DNA from: Symbiodinium natans
Lineage: Eukaryota > Sar > Dinophyceae > Suessiales > Symbiodiniaceae
DNA length: 64,000 bases
Direction of reading: 5' to 3'
Assembly (NCBI GenBank): GCA_905221605.1
Contig: CAJNDS010000036.1
Coordinates: 1,006,857 to 1,070,856, forward strand
Notes under the pieces: generated by a model
The model's input: the letters and a program-made list of their open reading frames with translations, nothing else
The model's database searches: none
What the model was told of the DNA's origin: nothing
Made by a program: the position numbers and the translations under genes
Shown: positions 46,626-54,899 of the stretch, one piece after another
How the letters are laid out: every line of letters begins with the position of its first letter
Numbering within the stretch: position 1 is the stretch's first letter

Positions 46626-47235
46626 CAACTAGGGCTTAGGTTTAGGGTCCAGGGTTTAGGGTTTAGGGTTTAGGGTTTAGGGTTTAGGGTTTAGGGTTTA
46701 GGGTTTAGGGTTTAGGGTTTAGGGTTTAGGGTTTAGGGTTTAGGTTAAGGGTTTACAGAGGTCAGGGTTTAGGGTGTTCCGGGTTGGGGTGCAGACTTCG
46801 AACCCATCAAGCTGTGCACAAAAAAGTCCCCCGTTCAGGGCCCAAGGGTCTTTGGGGATGTGTCGCTCCCCAACGACGCCCTAAACCCTAAACCCTAAAC
46901 CCTAAACCCTAAACCCTAAACCCTAAACCCTAAACCCTAAACCCTAAACCCTAAACCCTAAACCCTAAACCCTAAACCCTAAACCCTAAACCCTAAACCC
47001 TAAACCCTAAACCCAAACCCCTAGCCCTAAACCCCCCCCCAAACCCCAAACCCCAAACCCCAAAACCCCCCCAAACCCCAAACCCCAAACCCCAAACCCC
47101 AAACCCCAACCCCAACCCCCAAACCCCAAACCCCAAACCCCAAACCCCAAACCCCAAACCCCAAACCCCAAACCCCAAACCCCAAACCCCAAACCCCAAA
47201 CCCCAAACCCTAAACCCTAAACCCTAAACCCTAAC
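46626..47235. repeat. Opposed long arrays, with CCCTAAA-to-CCCCAAA switch
   Basis: G-rich 46,640-46,745 (14 units). C-rich 46,880-47,015 (19 near-perfect CCCTAAA units), turning into CCCCAAA units at about 47,035-47,205, then back to CCCTAAA to 47,235. Open minus-strand frames reading FGVWGLG repeats are products of this tract. Confidence 0.95.
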
Positions 47236-48470
47236 CCAAAACCCTGGTTTTCCCCTTACGGCGTCGCACCCCAGGTCCAGAACCTTGCCGATGCTTCATG
47301 AGGGGGGGCGGGCGGGTCCCAGCAACAGCCCGCCAAGCCAAAGCACTGGATCGTCAAGAATCGTAGGGTTTTGGGTCTAGGGTTTAGGGTTTAGAGTTTA
47401 GGGTTTAGGGTTTGAGTTTTTGGGTTTAGGGTTTTTGTAGCATAAACCCGAAACCTTAAAGCCTGAACCGTTCCTGGTGATCCTAGCGGCTGGAAATCAG
47501 GGTGCCTACAAAGAATTCCAGGTTTTTGCGAGCATGAGACTTTTTTTTGGAGCCACTTGGTAGAGACATGTTTCTGATCATAATGGATCTGCAAACTGCT
47601 TCTCGCTTAAAGACAAAGTCTTTCGCAAAGTGGCGACATCATGTCAGCATGTTTTCCACAACAAGACGCAACGTAATCCGACCCGACACCTCGATCGTGA
47701 GGCCGTTCCGCCCTCACAGATCCACCTGTAGTACTGTTATGGAATTAATTAGCCCAAAACCTTATGGTACGGTTTTTGGTAATCAATTCCTTCAGAATTA
47801 GTACTGGAGGTAAACCTCTGGGATGTGCAATGTCGTCATCTTCAAGCAACCTAACGTCCCTGTCCTCTAGCCCGTGTCTCCCGGTACAAGCCAAACCCTC
47901 AACTAAACCCTAAACCCTAGGCCCTCAACCCTAAACCCGAAACCCGAAACCCTAAACCCTAAACCCGATCCAGCGGTAGACGACCCTCGCCCCCTTGCCA
48001 GGGCCGGCATGCAGTCCTGTCAAGGCCTGGGGAACCTCCTTACTTGGGGCTTCGGGCTCTTCAGGGAGGGGGAGGTTCATGGGGTAGGGTTTAGAGTTTA
48101 GGGTTTAGGGTTTAGGGTCTAGGGTCTAGGGTTTAGGGTTTAGGGTTTAGGTTCTAGGGTCTAGGGTCCAGGGTCTAGGGTTTAGGGTTTAGGGTTTAAG
48201 GTTTAGGGTTTAGGGTAGGTACCTAGGAAACCTTAGCCTTAGGGAGTCTCAGGGAAAGTAGTGGGGAGTATTAGGGAACCTTGGGTCACACACCCCCCCT
48301 CCCCTTAAGCACCCTATTGCATTAGGCTTGGGGCTTACCTAAAGAAACTCAAAAGTTTAGGGTTCAGGGTTTAGGGTTTAGGGTTTAGGGTTTAGGGTTT
48401 AGGGTTTAGGGTTTAGGGTTTAGGGTTTGGTGCATGGCAACTGCCCTGAGTCGAGCCTCACATCCTGAAC
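47236..48470. repeat. Telomere-type mosaic, block 19, with family J
   Basis: 47,510-47,815 is a non-repetitive spacer with an 84-codon plus frame (DLQTASRLKTKSFAKWRHHV) of unknown nature. G-rich mixed 48,085-48,213 with GTCTAGG units. Family J repeat 48,213-48,313, inverted relative to 16,100. G-rich 48,355-48,430. Confidence 0.7.
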
Positions 48471-48476
48471 CCTGCA

Positions 48477-48602
48477 GACGTCGGTGGGCATGGCATCATC
48501 GTTGCTGCAGGCCTCCAGCTTGAGGTTGGGAGTTTCCAAGGTGCAGTCCAGGTTACGGGAGCCGAAGCTTCGGAGTTCATGAGGCGTCAAAGAACTCACG
48601 AC
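48477..48602 (+). CDS. Candidate exon interrupted by a family A element
   Basis: After CTGCAG the frame reads DVGGHGIIVAAGLQLEVGSF then QGAVQVTGAEASEFMRRQRT and HD. The 109-bp hairpin starts at 48,603 within this frame. Beyond the element and its second GAC copy, the same frame stays open for about 16 codons. Suggests insertion into coding or formerly coding DNA. Confidence 0.4.
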
Positions 48603-48711
48603 CCCAAAGGGTCCATGTACCTATAAAGTATATACTTGGGCCTTAAAGGAGTTCCCATATAGTAGCTTTAGGGCCCAAGTATATACTATATGGGTACATG
48701 GACCCTCAGGG
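48603..48711. mobile_element. 109-bp hairpin element, family A, copy 4 (TSD GAC)
   Basis: Begins CCCAAAGGGTCCATGTACC and ends GGTACATGGACCCTCAGGG. Flanked by GAC at 48,600-48,602 and GAC at 48,712-48,714. Nearly identical to the copy at 14,411, 34 kb away. Confidence 0.85.
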
Positions 48712-48928
48712 GACAAAGGCCAACATGCAGAGCGTGGCAGGTTAGCAGACCGCTGCGGAACTTGATGCGCCTGCGCTCAGGGTGAACCCTATGCCCTAGA
48801 CCCTATAAGTCCCTAAGAGTTTAGAGTACTTGGGGTTGCAAGGGTTGGGGTTGCAAGGTTTTGGGGTATTTGGGTCAAAGGGGCGACTCAACATTGAACA
48901 TAAGGTGCACTCAGAGCATTAAACTCGT

Positions 48929-49010
48929 AGGGGCTGGGTAGTTAACCTTTACCCCTTTTGGTTATATATACTTCTATTGCACATGAAAGGTTAACGTTTT
49001 TCAGCCCCTC
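48929..49010. mobile_element. Foldback element, family F, copy 3 (compact)
   Basis: AGGGGCTGGGTAGTTAACC on the left faces GGTTAACGTTTTTCAGCCCCT on the right, with GGTTATATATACTTC as loop. The cleanest copy of the family. Confidence 0.65.
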
Positions 49011-49050
49011 AAGTATCCTGAACCCAAAAGCCTAAACTTGAACCCTAAAC

Positions 49051-49150
49051 GTTGGGGTGCTCCCCCTTACTAACAGTCCTTACTAGGGAGTATAGTACAC
49101 GCTACGTAATCCCTATTCAGGACTGTTAGGATAAGGGCCAACATCCCAAC
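49051..49150. mobile_element. Foldback element, family B, copy 2
   Basis: GTTGGGGTGCTCCCCCTTAC and ACTAACAGTCC on the left face GGACTGTTAGGATAAGGGCC and ACATCCCAAC on the right. No clear target duplication. Confidence 0.65.
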
Positions 49151-49664
49151 CTCAACACCCTAAACCCTAAACCTTGAATCAGGAACATCCCTTCAATTCT
49201 GCTGAAGACCCTGCTATGATTTGGAACGTTCCACAATGACCCTAAGACCTACACCCTAAACCTTGAGCCCTAATCAAACCCCAAACCCCAACCCTAAACC
49301 ATAAACCACAAACCCTTGCAGGTTCAGGGTACTTGGTAACCCAATTATAACCTAATTAGGGTTTAGGGTTTAGTCTCTCTATCCCCAAACCTGCGAATCT
49401 CTATGTAGCCCTCATCAAGAACATAACGCCACCCAAAGAACCTCCTAAGAATCCCAAAAACACCCCGAAAAGCGCCCTCAAAAAGAACCCTAGAGTCCCT
49501 AAAGCCTTAATTACACGACACCCAAAACGAGCCAAGAAACACAGAAAACAGCAATACAACCAAGATACCTAACAAGAGGGTTTAGGGCTTAGGGTTTAGG
49601 TCTAGGATTTAGGGATTAGGGTTTAGGGTTTAGGGCTTAGGGTTTAGGAAATCGGCGTTCGCAG
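49151..49664. other. Unassigned spacer with family E fragment
   Basis: GGTTCAGGGTACTTGGTAAC at 49,320 is a family E left end without a right end. 49,380-49,575 is A/C-rich and unrecognised. Mixed G-rich units lie at 49,578-49,650. Confidence 0.6.
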
Positions 49665-49698
49665 GAAGAGCGCCGGCGGCGACGCCGCGAAGTGCCAG
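49665..49698 (+). CDS. Candidate micro-exon TTCGCAG/...TGCCAG/GTCGGC
   Basis: 34 bp with canonical AG/G acceptor and AG/GT donor; the open frame reads KSAGGDAAKCQ. It lies between G-rich telomeric units and a G/T-rich tract. Confidence 0.35.
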
Positions 49699-50139
49699 GT
49701 CGGCCCCTGGCTTACACCTTCATTGTGTTTGTTCAGGGTTTTGTGGGCTTCGGGTTGGGGTTTAGGGTTTGGGGGTTTGGGTTTGGGGTTTGGGCTTTGA
49801 GGTTTGGGGCTTGGGGTTTAGGGTTTAGGTGTATGATCTCTTTGTGGGTTTAAGAGGGTCATATTTAAATAGGAATGTCTTCGGAGGGTTTAGCACGCCA
49901 ACCTCGCATCAGGGTCTCTTCCCCTCCAGAGATTTAGGGTTCAGCGGAGGGTTTCGGTTTTAGTCGAGAAGCCGTGAATGAACAGCCGAACCCTGAATCC
50001 CTAACCCTCCCCACTAAACCCCCGCTAACCCCCTCTCCTCAACCCTCAATCCCCCCTAAACACCCCCACCCCCCACCCCCACCCCCCGAACCCCGAGCCC
50101 TAAACCCCAAACCCTGAACCGCGAAGCCCCAAGCTGTAG
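49699..50139. repeat. Degenerate G-rich then C-rich sequence
   Basis: 49,735-49,830 degenerate TTTGGGG units; 49,985-50,130 degenerate C-rich (CCCCCACCCC). No gene. Confidence 0.7.
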
Positions 50140-50140
50140 C

Positions 50141-50190
50141 CCGGACCAGATGCTTCCGATCATCAGCGCTCTGGCGACCGCACACGGGAG
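50141..50190 (+). CDS. Candidate micro-exon CTGTAG/...GGGAG/GTTC
   Basis: AG acceptor and AG/GT donor enclose 50 bp reading PDQMLPIISALATAHGR. Unspliced, the frame ends FF and TGA. Follows degenerate C-rich telomeric sequence. Confidence 0.4.
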
Positions 50191-50848
50191 GTTCTTCTGA
50201 CCTGAGCTGTTCGCAATGTCGGTGTGGGGTTGTAAGGTTTGGGCTTACGGTTTAGGGAGTAGGGATTAAGGGTTTAGGGTTTAGGGTTTAGGGTTCAGGG
50301 TTTGGAGAGCAATCCACATTGTAGGCCCTTGTTGTGCCCGGAATGGAAACCCACACCCTACATGCTCAACCCTAACCCCCCAGCAGGCGCTTTATGGCTT
50401 TTGCAGGACTTCGATTCCACTCTTACGAACCTGTGAGGTGGTTGCGCAGACCCACTAGTTCTGCCCTAGTCCTAGCACTCCTCTTTGTGGGGCAGGGCTG
50501 TACTACGCTTAGTGATCCTTAGCCACCCTCAAGTTACGTTGGTGACATCTGCTCTTTCGGAGTTCGCATTGCCATCAAATGTTTGGTAGAGGTATGGCTC
50601 TACTTGGAGGTCCACTAAACCCTAAACCCCTAAACCATGTGTTGTCATAACTAGGGCCAGAACCCCACTTGTCAATACCCATGACCCTGCAGGTTCCGCA
50701 CTCCCTTTAGAAGTAGAGGGTTGACATTCGATATACAAGAGCGCCGACAGAAGGGCCACCTTAAGGTTAAAACCCTGGGAGTTCACCCCAAATCCTAAAC
50801 CCTAAACCCTAAGCCCTAAGCCCTAAATCCTGACTCTGCCTTGGGCCA
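50191..50848. other. Unassigned spacer
   Basis: Mixed G-rich units at 50,235-50,310 and C-rich at 50,790-50,830. 50,390-50,780 is ordinary mixed sequence with no frame worth calling. Confidence 0.55.
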
Positions 50849-50849
50849 G

Positions 50850-50905
50850 GAGAGAACCCGCGATCGCCGGCGCAGCCGGCACTGAGTAGCATGAAAGGTT
50901 CTAAG
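50850..50905 (+). CDS. Candidate Arg/Ser-rich exon
   Basis: After GGCCAG/GA one frame reads ERTRDRRRSRH then TGA; another reads ENPRSPAQPALSS. The first resembles an RS-type segment. Precedes a G-rich array (50,908-50,955). Confidence 0.25.
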
Positions 50906-52475
50906 GTTTAGGGTTTAGGGTTTAGGGTTTAGGGTTTAGGGTTTAGGGTTTAGGAACCCCCGACCCTCAGCCCCAGGGCAACTTGCGCGTGCAAGCCTTG
51001 CAATCTGAACTCTGAACTCCAAGCCCCCGTGAAAAAATCCCTGGCAACACTAAACACTGAACCCTAAGGACCCCAGAACCTTCATCCTCGATATTTCAAA
51101 GCGAGTTTGAAGGTTCAACAACATCGGCCTCCGAAAGTTGGTTTAGAGTTTCGGGTTTTTAGGGTCTGTAGGGTTTGTATTAAGAGGTTTAGGTTTAGGG
51201 TTTAGGTTTAGGGTTTAGGTTTAGGGTTTAGGGTTTAGGGTTTAGGGTTTAGCCCCCAAATTAGAATGGACCCTCCTTATTCCCCTATATAACCCATATA
51301 ACCCCTACATATGCCTTATTTCGTCCCCTATATCCCTAAGTAGCCCCTACATGACCCCTAAATATCCCTTAAGGTCCCTTTGCAAGGGTCCCTCCTTTAG
51401 CTTTTTGGTCTTTAGGGGTTCGCAGGGTCTAGGGGCACGTCAGCCCTTGCAGACGCTTAAAGGGGACAGGCGGTGTGATTGTTATAGGTATTATTTGCAG
51501 AATCGGGGTTGAAGCCTGTGCAAGAAGGGTTGTAAGTACAGACTTAACCCTACTTTTTCAACACCCTAAACCCTAAACCCATGAACATCCCAGTTGCAGG
51601 GTTCCGATTTTTTAGGGTTGAGGCTTGACGGCCTGTTATTAGAGAGGCTCCTTTATTTTGTTTCCCAAGCTGTCAACCCAAGTACCCCGTCTACTCAAGG
51701 CCCAGAAATTGGAGGATTTGCCTCTACCCTCATAGAGCAATAGGAATTAACCCCTAAACCCTAAACCCTAAACCCTAAACCCTAAACCCTAAACCCTAAA
51801 CCCTAAACCCTAAACCCTAAACCCTAAGTGTTTCGGGATCTAAGCACTCTAAGGACTCCAAGGGCCCACCCCACTCGAATCCCTAGAAGCCTTGCGGCTC
51901 TTTAGCCCACGTGATACCCGCTGAGACGCGGCCATGAGCGGAGAAAGCCCGCTAAAGCCTAAACACTATAAACCCGAAACCCGGCCTCTCCCAGAAAGGG
52001 GGACTCCAAGACCCCTTAATTAAGGAACATGCCTTAAACCCTGTAAGGAACCCTCAAACCCTCAAACCCTCAAACCCTCAAACCCTCAAACCCTCAAACC
52101 CTCAAACCCTCAAACCCTCAAACCCTCAAACCCTCAAACCCTCAAACCCTCAAACCCTCAAACCCTCAAACCCTCAAACCCTAAACCCTAAACCCTAAAC
52201 CCTAAACCCAAACCCTCTTCTGGTGCTATTAAGGAGGGACCTTATTCAGAGGGTCTATATCCCCAAAAGGTCCCCCTAATCCTACCTGCTATGTTAAGGG
52301 GGCCTGTTCATGATCCCTACACCCGAACCCTGGGTTTAGGGTTGTAGTATATTTCGGGTCTCAGATGTCAGAGGTCATGGACGGTTTTTGCTGGCTTGTT
52401 TCTTTTCCTTGTTGAATAGTTCACTGGTCTAGTTTTGAGTTCCTGCATGTTTTCCTCACAACTCAACAGAATCTT
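50906..52475. repeat. Telomere-type mosaic, block 20, with CCCTCAAA array
   Basis: G-rich 50,908-50,955 and 51,190-51,253; C-rich 51,752-51,828 (11 units). An 8-mer CCCTCAAA array at 52,045-52,180 (about 17 units) ends in CCCTAAA units. Spacers 51,260-51,420 and 51,595-51,750 unassigned. Confidence 0.8.
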
Positions 52476-52703
52476 AGTGAACCGATGAGCAGGAAATCCA
52501 CCATTGACAAGATACCGCAGCAAGGGGACTCGCTACAGGCCCCCCCCCCCCTTCGCAGGCTCATTATTGGTAGGCTTTTCTATGTCTTTCAATATACCAG
52601 GTCTCTACAGATCAAGCATATCATCCTGGAACTTGGGGCCCTTTTGTCATGTTATTGGTTTGTTTATTTGTGATCTGTTTTTCTTGGGCTCTGCCTAATC
52701 CTC

Positions 52704-52803
52704 GGGAAGTTCCCCTTATACTAGCAGTCCTCAATAGGGACTTGAGTACCCCCTACTATAACCCCTACTAAGGAGCTGCTAGTGTAAGGGGGAACATCCC
52801 AAC
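52704..52803. mobile_element. Foldback element, family B, copy 3
   Basis: GGGAAGTTCCCCTTATACTA then GCAGTCC on the left; GGAGCTGCTAGTGTAAGGGG then GAACATCCCAAC on the right. 52,476-52,700 upstream has overlapping 60-codon frames (SRKSTIDKIPQQGDSLQAPP) of unknown value. Confidence 0.65.
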
Positions 52804-53171
52804 CTAGACCCCTAAAACCCTAAACCCTAAACCCTAAACCCTAAACCCTAAACCCTAAACCCTAAACCCTGGGGGAGAGGGGGGGTGGCAATTGGCCCTC
52901 TTGGCTCTGGGCCCACGAAGAGGATGCTACTGTACCTGCGTGGGCATTCATGTGCGTGTGTGTCGCGTGGTAGTTGGTTTTGGGGAGGTCACCCTAAACT
53001 CCAAACCCTAAACCCTAAACCCTAAACCCTAAACCCTAACCCTAAACCCTAAACCCTAAACCCTTAAAAGGTGATTCCAGTTAAAAAAAAAACCCTCAAC
53101 CCTAGGGTTCCCTGCAGGATCGCAGGTTGGGTCGCAGCTTGCAGCACACAGGCTTGCTCTGCGCTAGCGCC
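52804..53171. repeat. Telomere-type mosaic, block 21
   Basis: C-rich 52,810-52,870 and 52,998-53,065. Spacer 52,875-52,990 has an open frame (WAHEEDATVPAWAFMCVCVA) of low confidence. Confidence 0.75.
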
Positions 53172-53231
53172 ATGGTGGCCGTGGCTGCGCTACTCCTCCT
53201 CTGCCAAGGCTCATGGGCACCTCTTGGGGTT
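53172..53231 (+). CDS. Candidate signal-peptide first exon
   Basis: GCGCCATGG start context; the frame reads MVAVAALLLLCQGSWAPLGV and then runs into a G-rich array where TAG would end it (53,232-53,234). The hydrophobic core followed by a small-residue stretch is a plausible signal peptide. This makes sense only as a first exon whose intron starts in the telomeric array (GG/GTTTAGG). Confidence 0.35.
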
Positions 53232-53330
53232 TAGGGTTTAGGGTTTAGGGTTTAGGGTTTAGGGTTTAGGGTTTAGGGTTTAGGGTTTAGGGTTTAGGGT
53301 TTTGGGGTTTGGGGTTTGGGGTTTAGGGAA
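53225..53330 (+). repeat. G-rich telomere-type array
   Basis: About 11 TTTAGGG units then TTTGGGG units, adjoining a family E element. Confidence 0.95.
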
Positions 53331-53334
53331 TTTA

Positions 53335-53589
53335 CTTGGAGGTTCAAGGTACTTAGCAACCCAATGAGGACTGTTCCTATCACCCCATGATGACCCTGTT
53401 AGGGTACTTAAGGGGCTGACATGTGGATTATAACTGCACCTACAATGCTAGGACAGGGTGTAGGCCCTTTTTTACGTTTTTAGGGTTGGGGTTCCCTAAT
53501 AATCCCCTTAAAACCAAAAAGGGCACCCTTTTATTCCTAGGTTACTCCCGGGTCTAGAATGGGTTGCTAAGTACCCCTGAACATCCAAG
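53335..53589. mobile_element. Foldback element, family E, with a nested family D copy
   Basis: Ends CTTGGAGGTTCAAGGTACTT then AGCAACCCA (53,335-53,364) and TGGGTTGCTAAGTACCCCTG then AACATCCAAG (53,560-53,589) pair. Inside, 53,446-53,559 is a family D copy (GCTAGGACAGGGTGTAGGCC...GGTTACTCCCGGGTCTAG). One foldback element sits inside another. Confidence 0.65.
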
Positions 53590-53649
53590 TGGCTCCAGAG
53601 ATTTGGGAGCTGAGGGAGTTCTGTGAACTGGGGTGTCCATGGGGTTAGA

Positions 53650-53853
53650 CTTGGATGTTCCCTGTTATACTAGCAGTCCTTAACAGGGATTGTACATAGG
53701 GTTTAGGGTTTAGGGTTTAGGGTTTAGGGTTTAGGGTTTAGGGTTTTAGGGTTTAGGGTTTAGGGTTTAGGGTTTAGGGTTTAGGGTTTAGGGTTTAGGG
53801 TTTAGGGGGTACTATCATCCCTTCTTAGGACTGTTAGCATAAGGGGGAAGGGC
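53650..53853. mobile_element. Foldback element, family B, split by a telomeric array
   Basis: Left arm TTGGATGTTCCCTGTTATAC then TAGCAGTCCTTAACAGGG; right arm CTTCTTAGGACTGTTAGC then ATAAGGGGGAA. Between them a TTTAGGG array occupies 53,697-53,808 (about 15 units, one TTTTAGGG). The array is exactly in the loop of the hairpin. Confidence 0.7.
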
Positions 53854-54103
53854 TAGCCCTAAGCCCCATTCTGCCTAAACCAGAAAAGGCACACGTGGAA
53901 CTCATGACCCTAGGCTAGAGTGTCGAAGGGCCTATGCTCTGGACTCTGTGGGCAAGCTAGGCTATATGGTGAGTTCTCTAAATTGCGGTCCCCTGTTTGG
54001 GGGTATCCTAAATACGAGGGGCCGCCTTCGAAGAAGGACCCCAAAAGGGACCATGTAGAGAAATCACCATATACCCCCACACGCACCCACGACACGCACC
54101 CAC

Positions 54104-54161
<58 letters not shown>

Positions 54162-54890
54162 GCATTTCCCTCAAAGGGGTTGTCATTTCAAGAAATCGAA
54201 TGAGCACACCCTCATTTTTCTATACATTCCTCAGCGAGTGAAACATCGGACTGTCTGATCGGAAAACTGCAGGTACGTTTTCACCCCTCCCTGAGGGTGT
54301 TTTCGTTGGCCAGCGACCCTCAGGGAGAGCGCAGGCCCCCTGCATGCTGGGACAAGCTGTCCTTCGGTCGGCTAACAGACGGATCTACTCTTGGATACAG
54401 AGTTCCCACACACACAACCGGTCATGCCGGTTGTCAGAAGAGCATCTACTACAATCATCATTCAGCTTGATATCCTGCATAATTTGACAGACTCTTGGGT
54501 ACAGAGTTTCCACACACACACAACCGGTTACTGCCGGTTGTCATTAACATTGAACGTGTCGGGGAAGCTTGGAGGATGCTCTTCACAAAGATTCTTGGAC
54601 AGAGCAATAACGTCATTAAGACGTTGTCCCAAATAGGCAACATCACCCAGAAGCCCACGATGGATTGTTCAACATTGTCAAGACGAAACTGCAGAGCGGA
54701 AATCAAGTTACTCAGTCCCGCCCAAAGATGGTCGACTTGATCTGGCAATTCTTACCGAGCACGTATTTGATCGCCCAACTAAGTCTGCAACGACACGATC
54801 TGCTGAACTTGGATGAACGGAATAAAGCAGCGTCAGGGGACGTGGCACAGCCTCAACACTGGCGCACGCGACCCACTACTACACAAAGTA
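53854..54890. other. Unassigned region with (CA)n and two short direct repeats
   Basis: 53,968-54,055 relates to 45,419. (CA)n at 54,104-54,159. Two diverged copies of a 60-bp direct repeat at about 54,390 and 54,495 share TACAGAGT(T)TCC(C)ACACAC and end in the hairpin ACCGGT...ACCGGTTGT-type words. 54,500-54,890 has overlapping open frames on both strands (for example LLNLDERNKAASGDVAQPQH on plus); none recognised. Telomere-type repeats end in this area and do not return in long form. Confidence 0.55.
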
Positions 54891-54899
54891 GAGAGGCAA

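Noticed and set aside
46993-47199. GFGVWGLGFGVWG repeat protein on the minus strand
   Set aside because: Translation of the CCCCAAA array; no independent coding signal.
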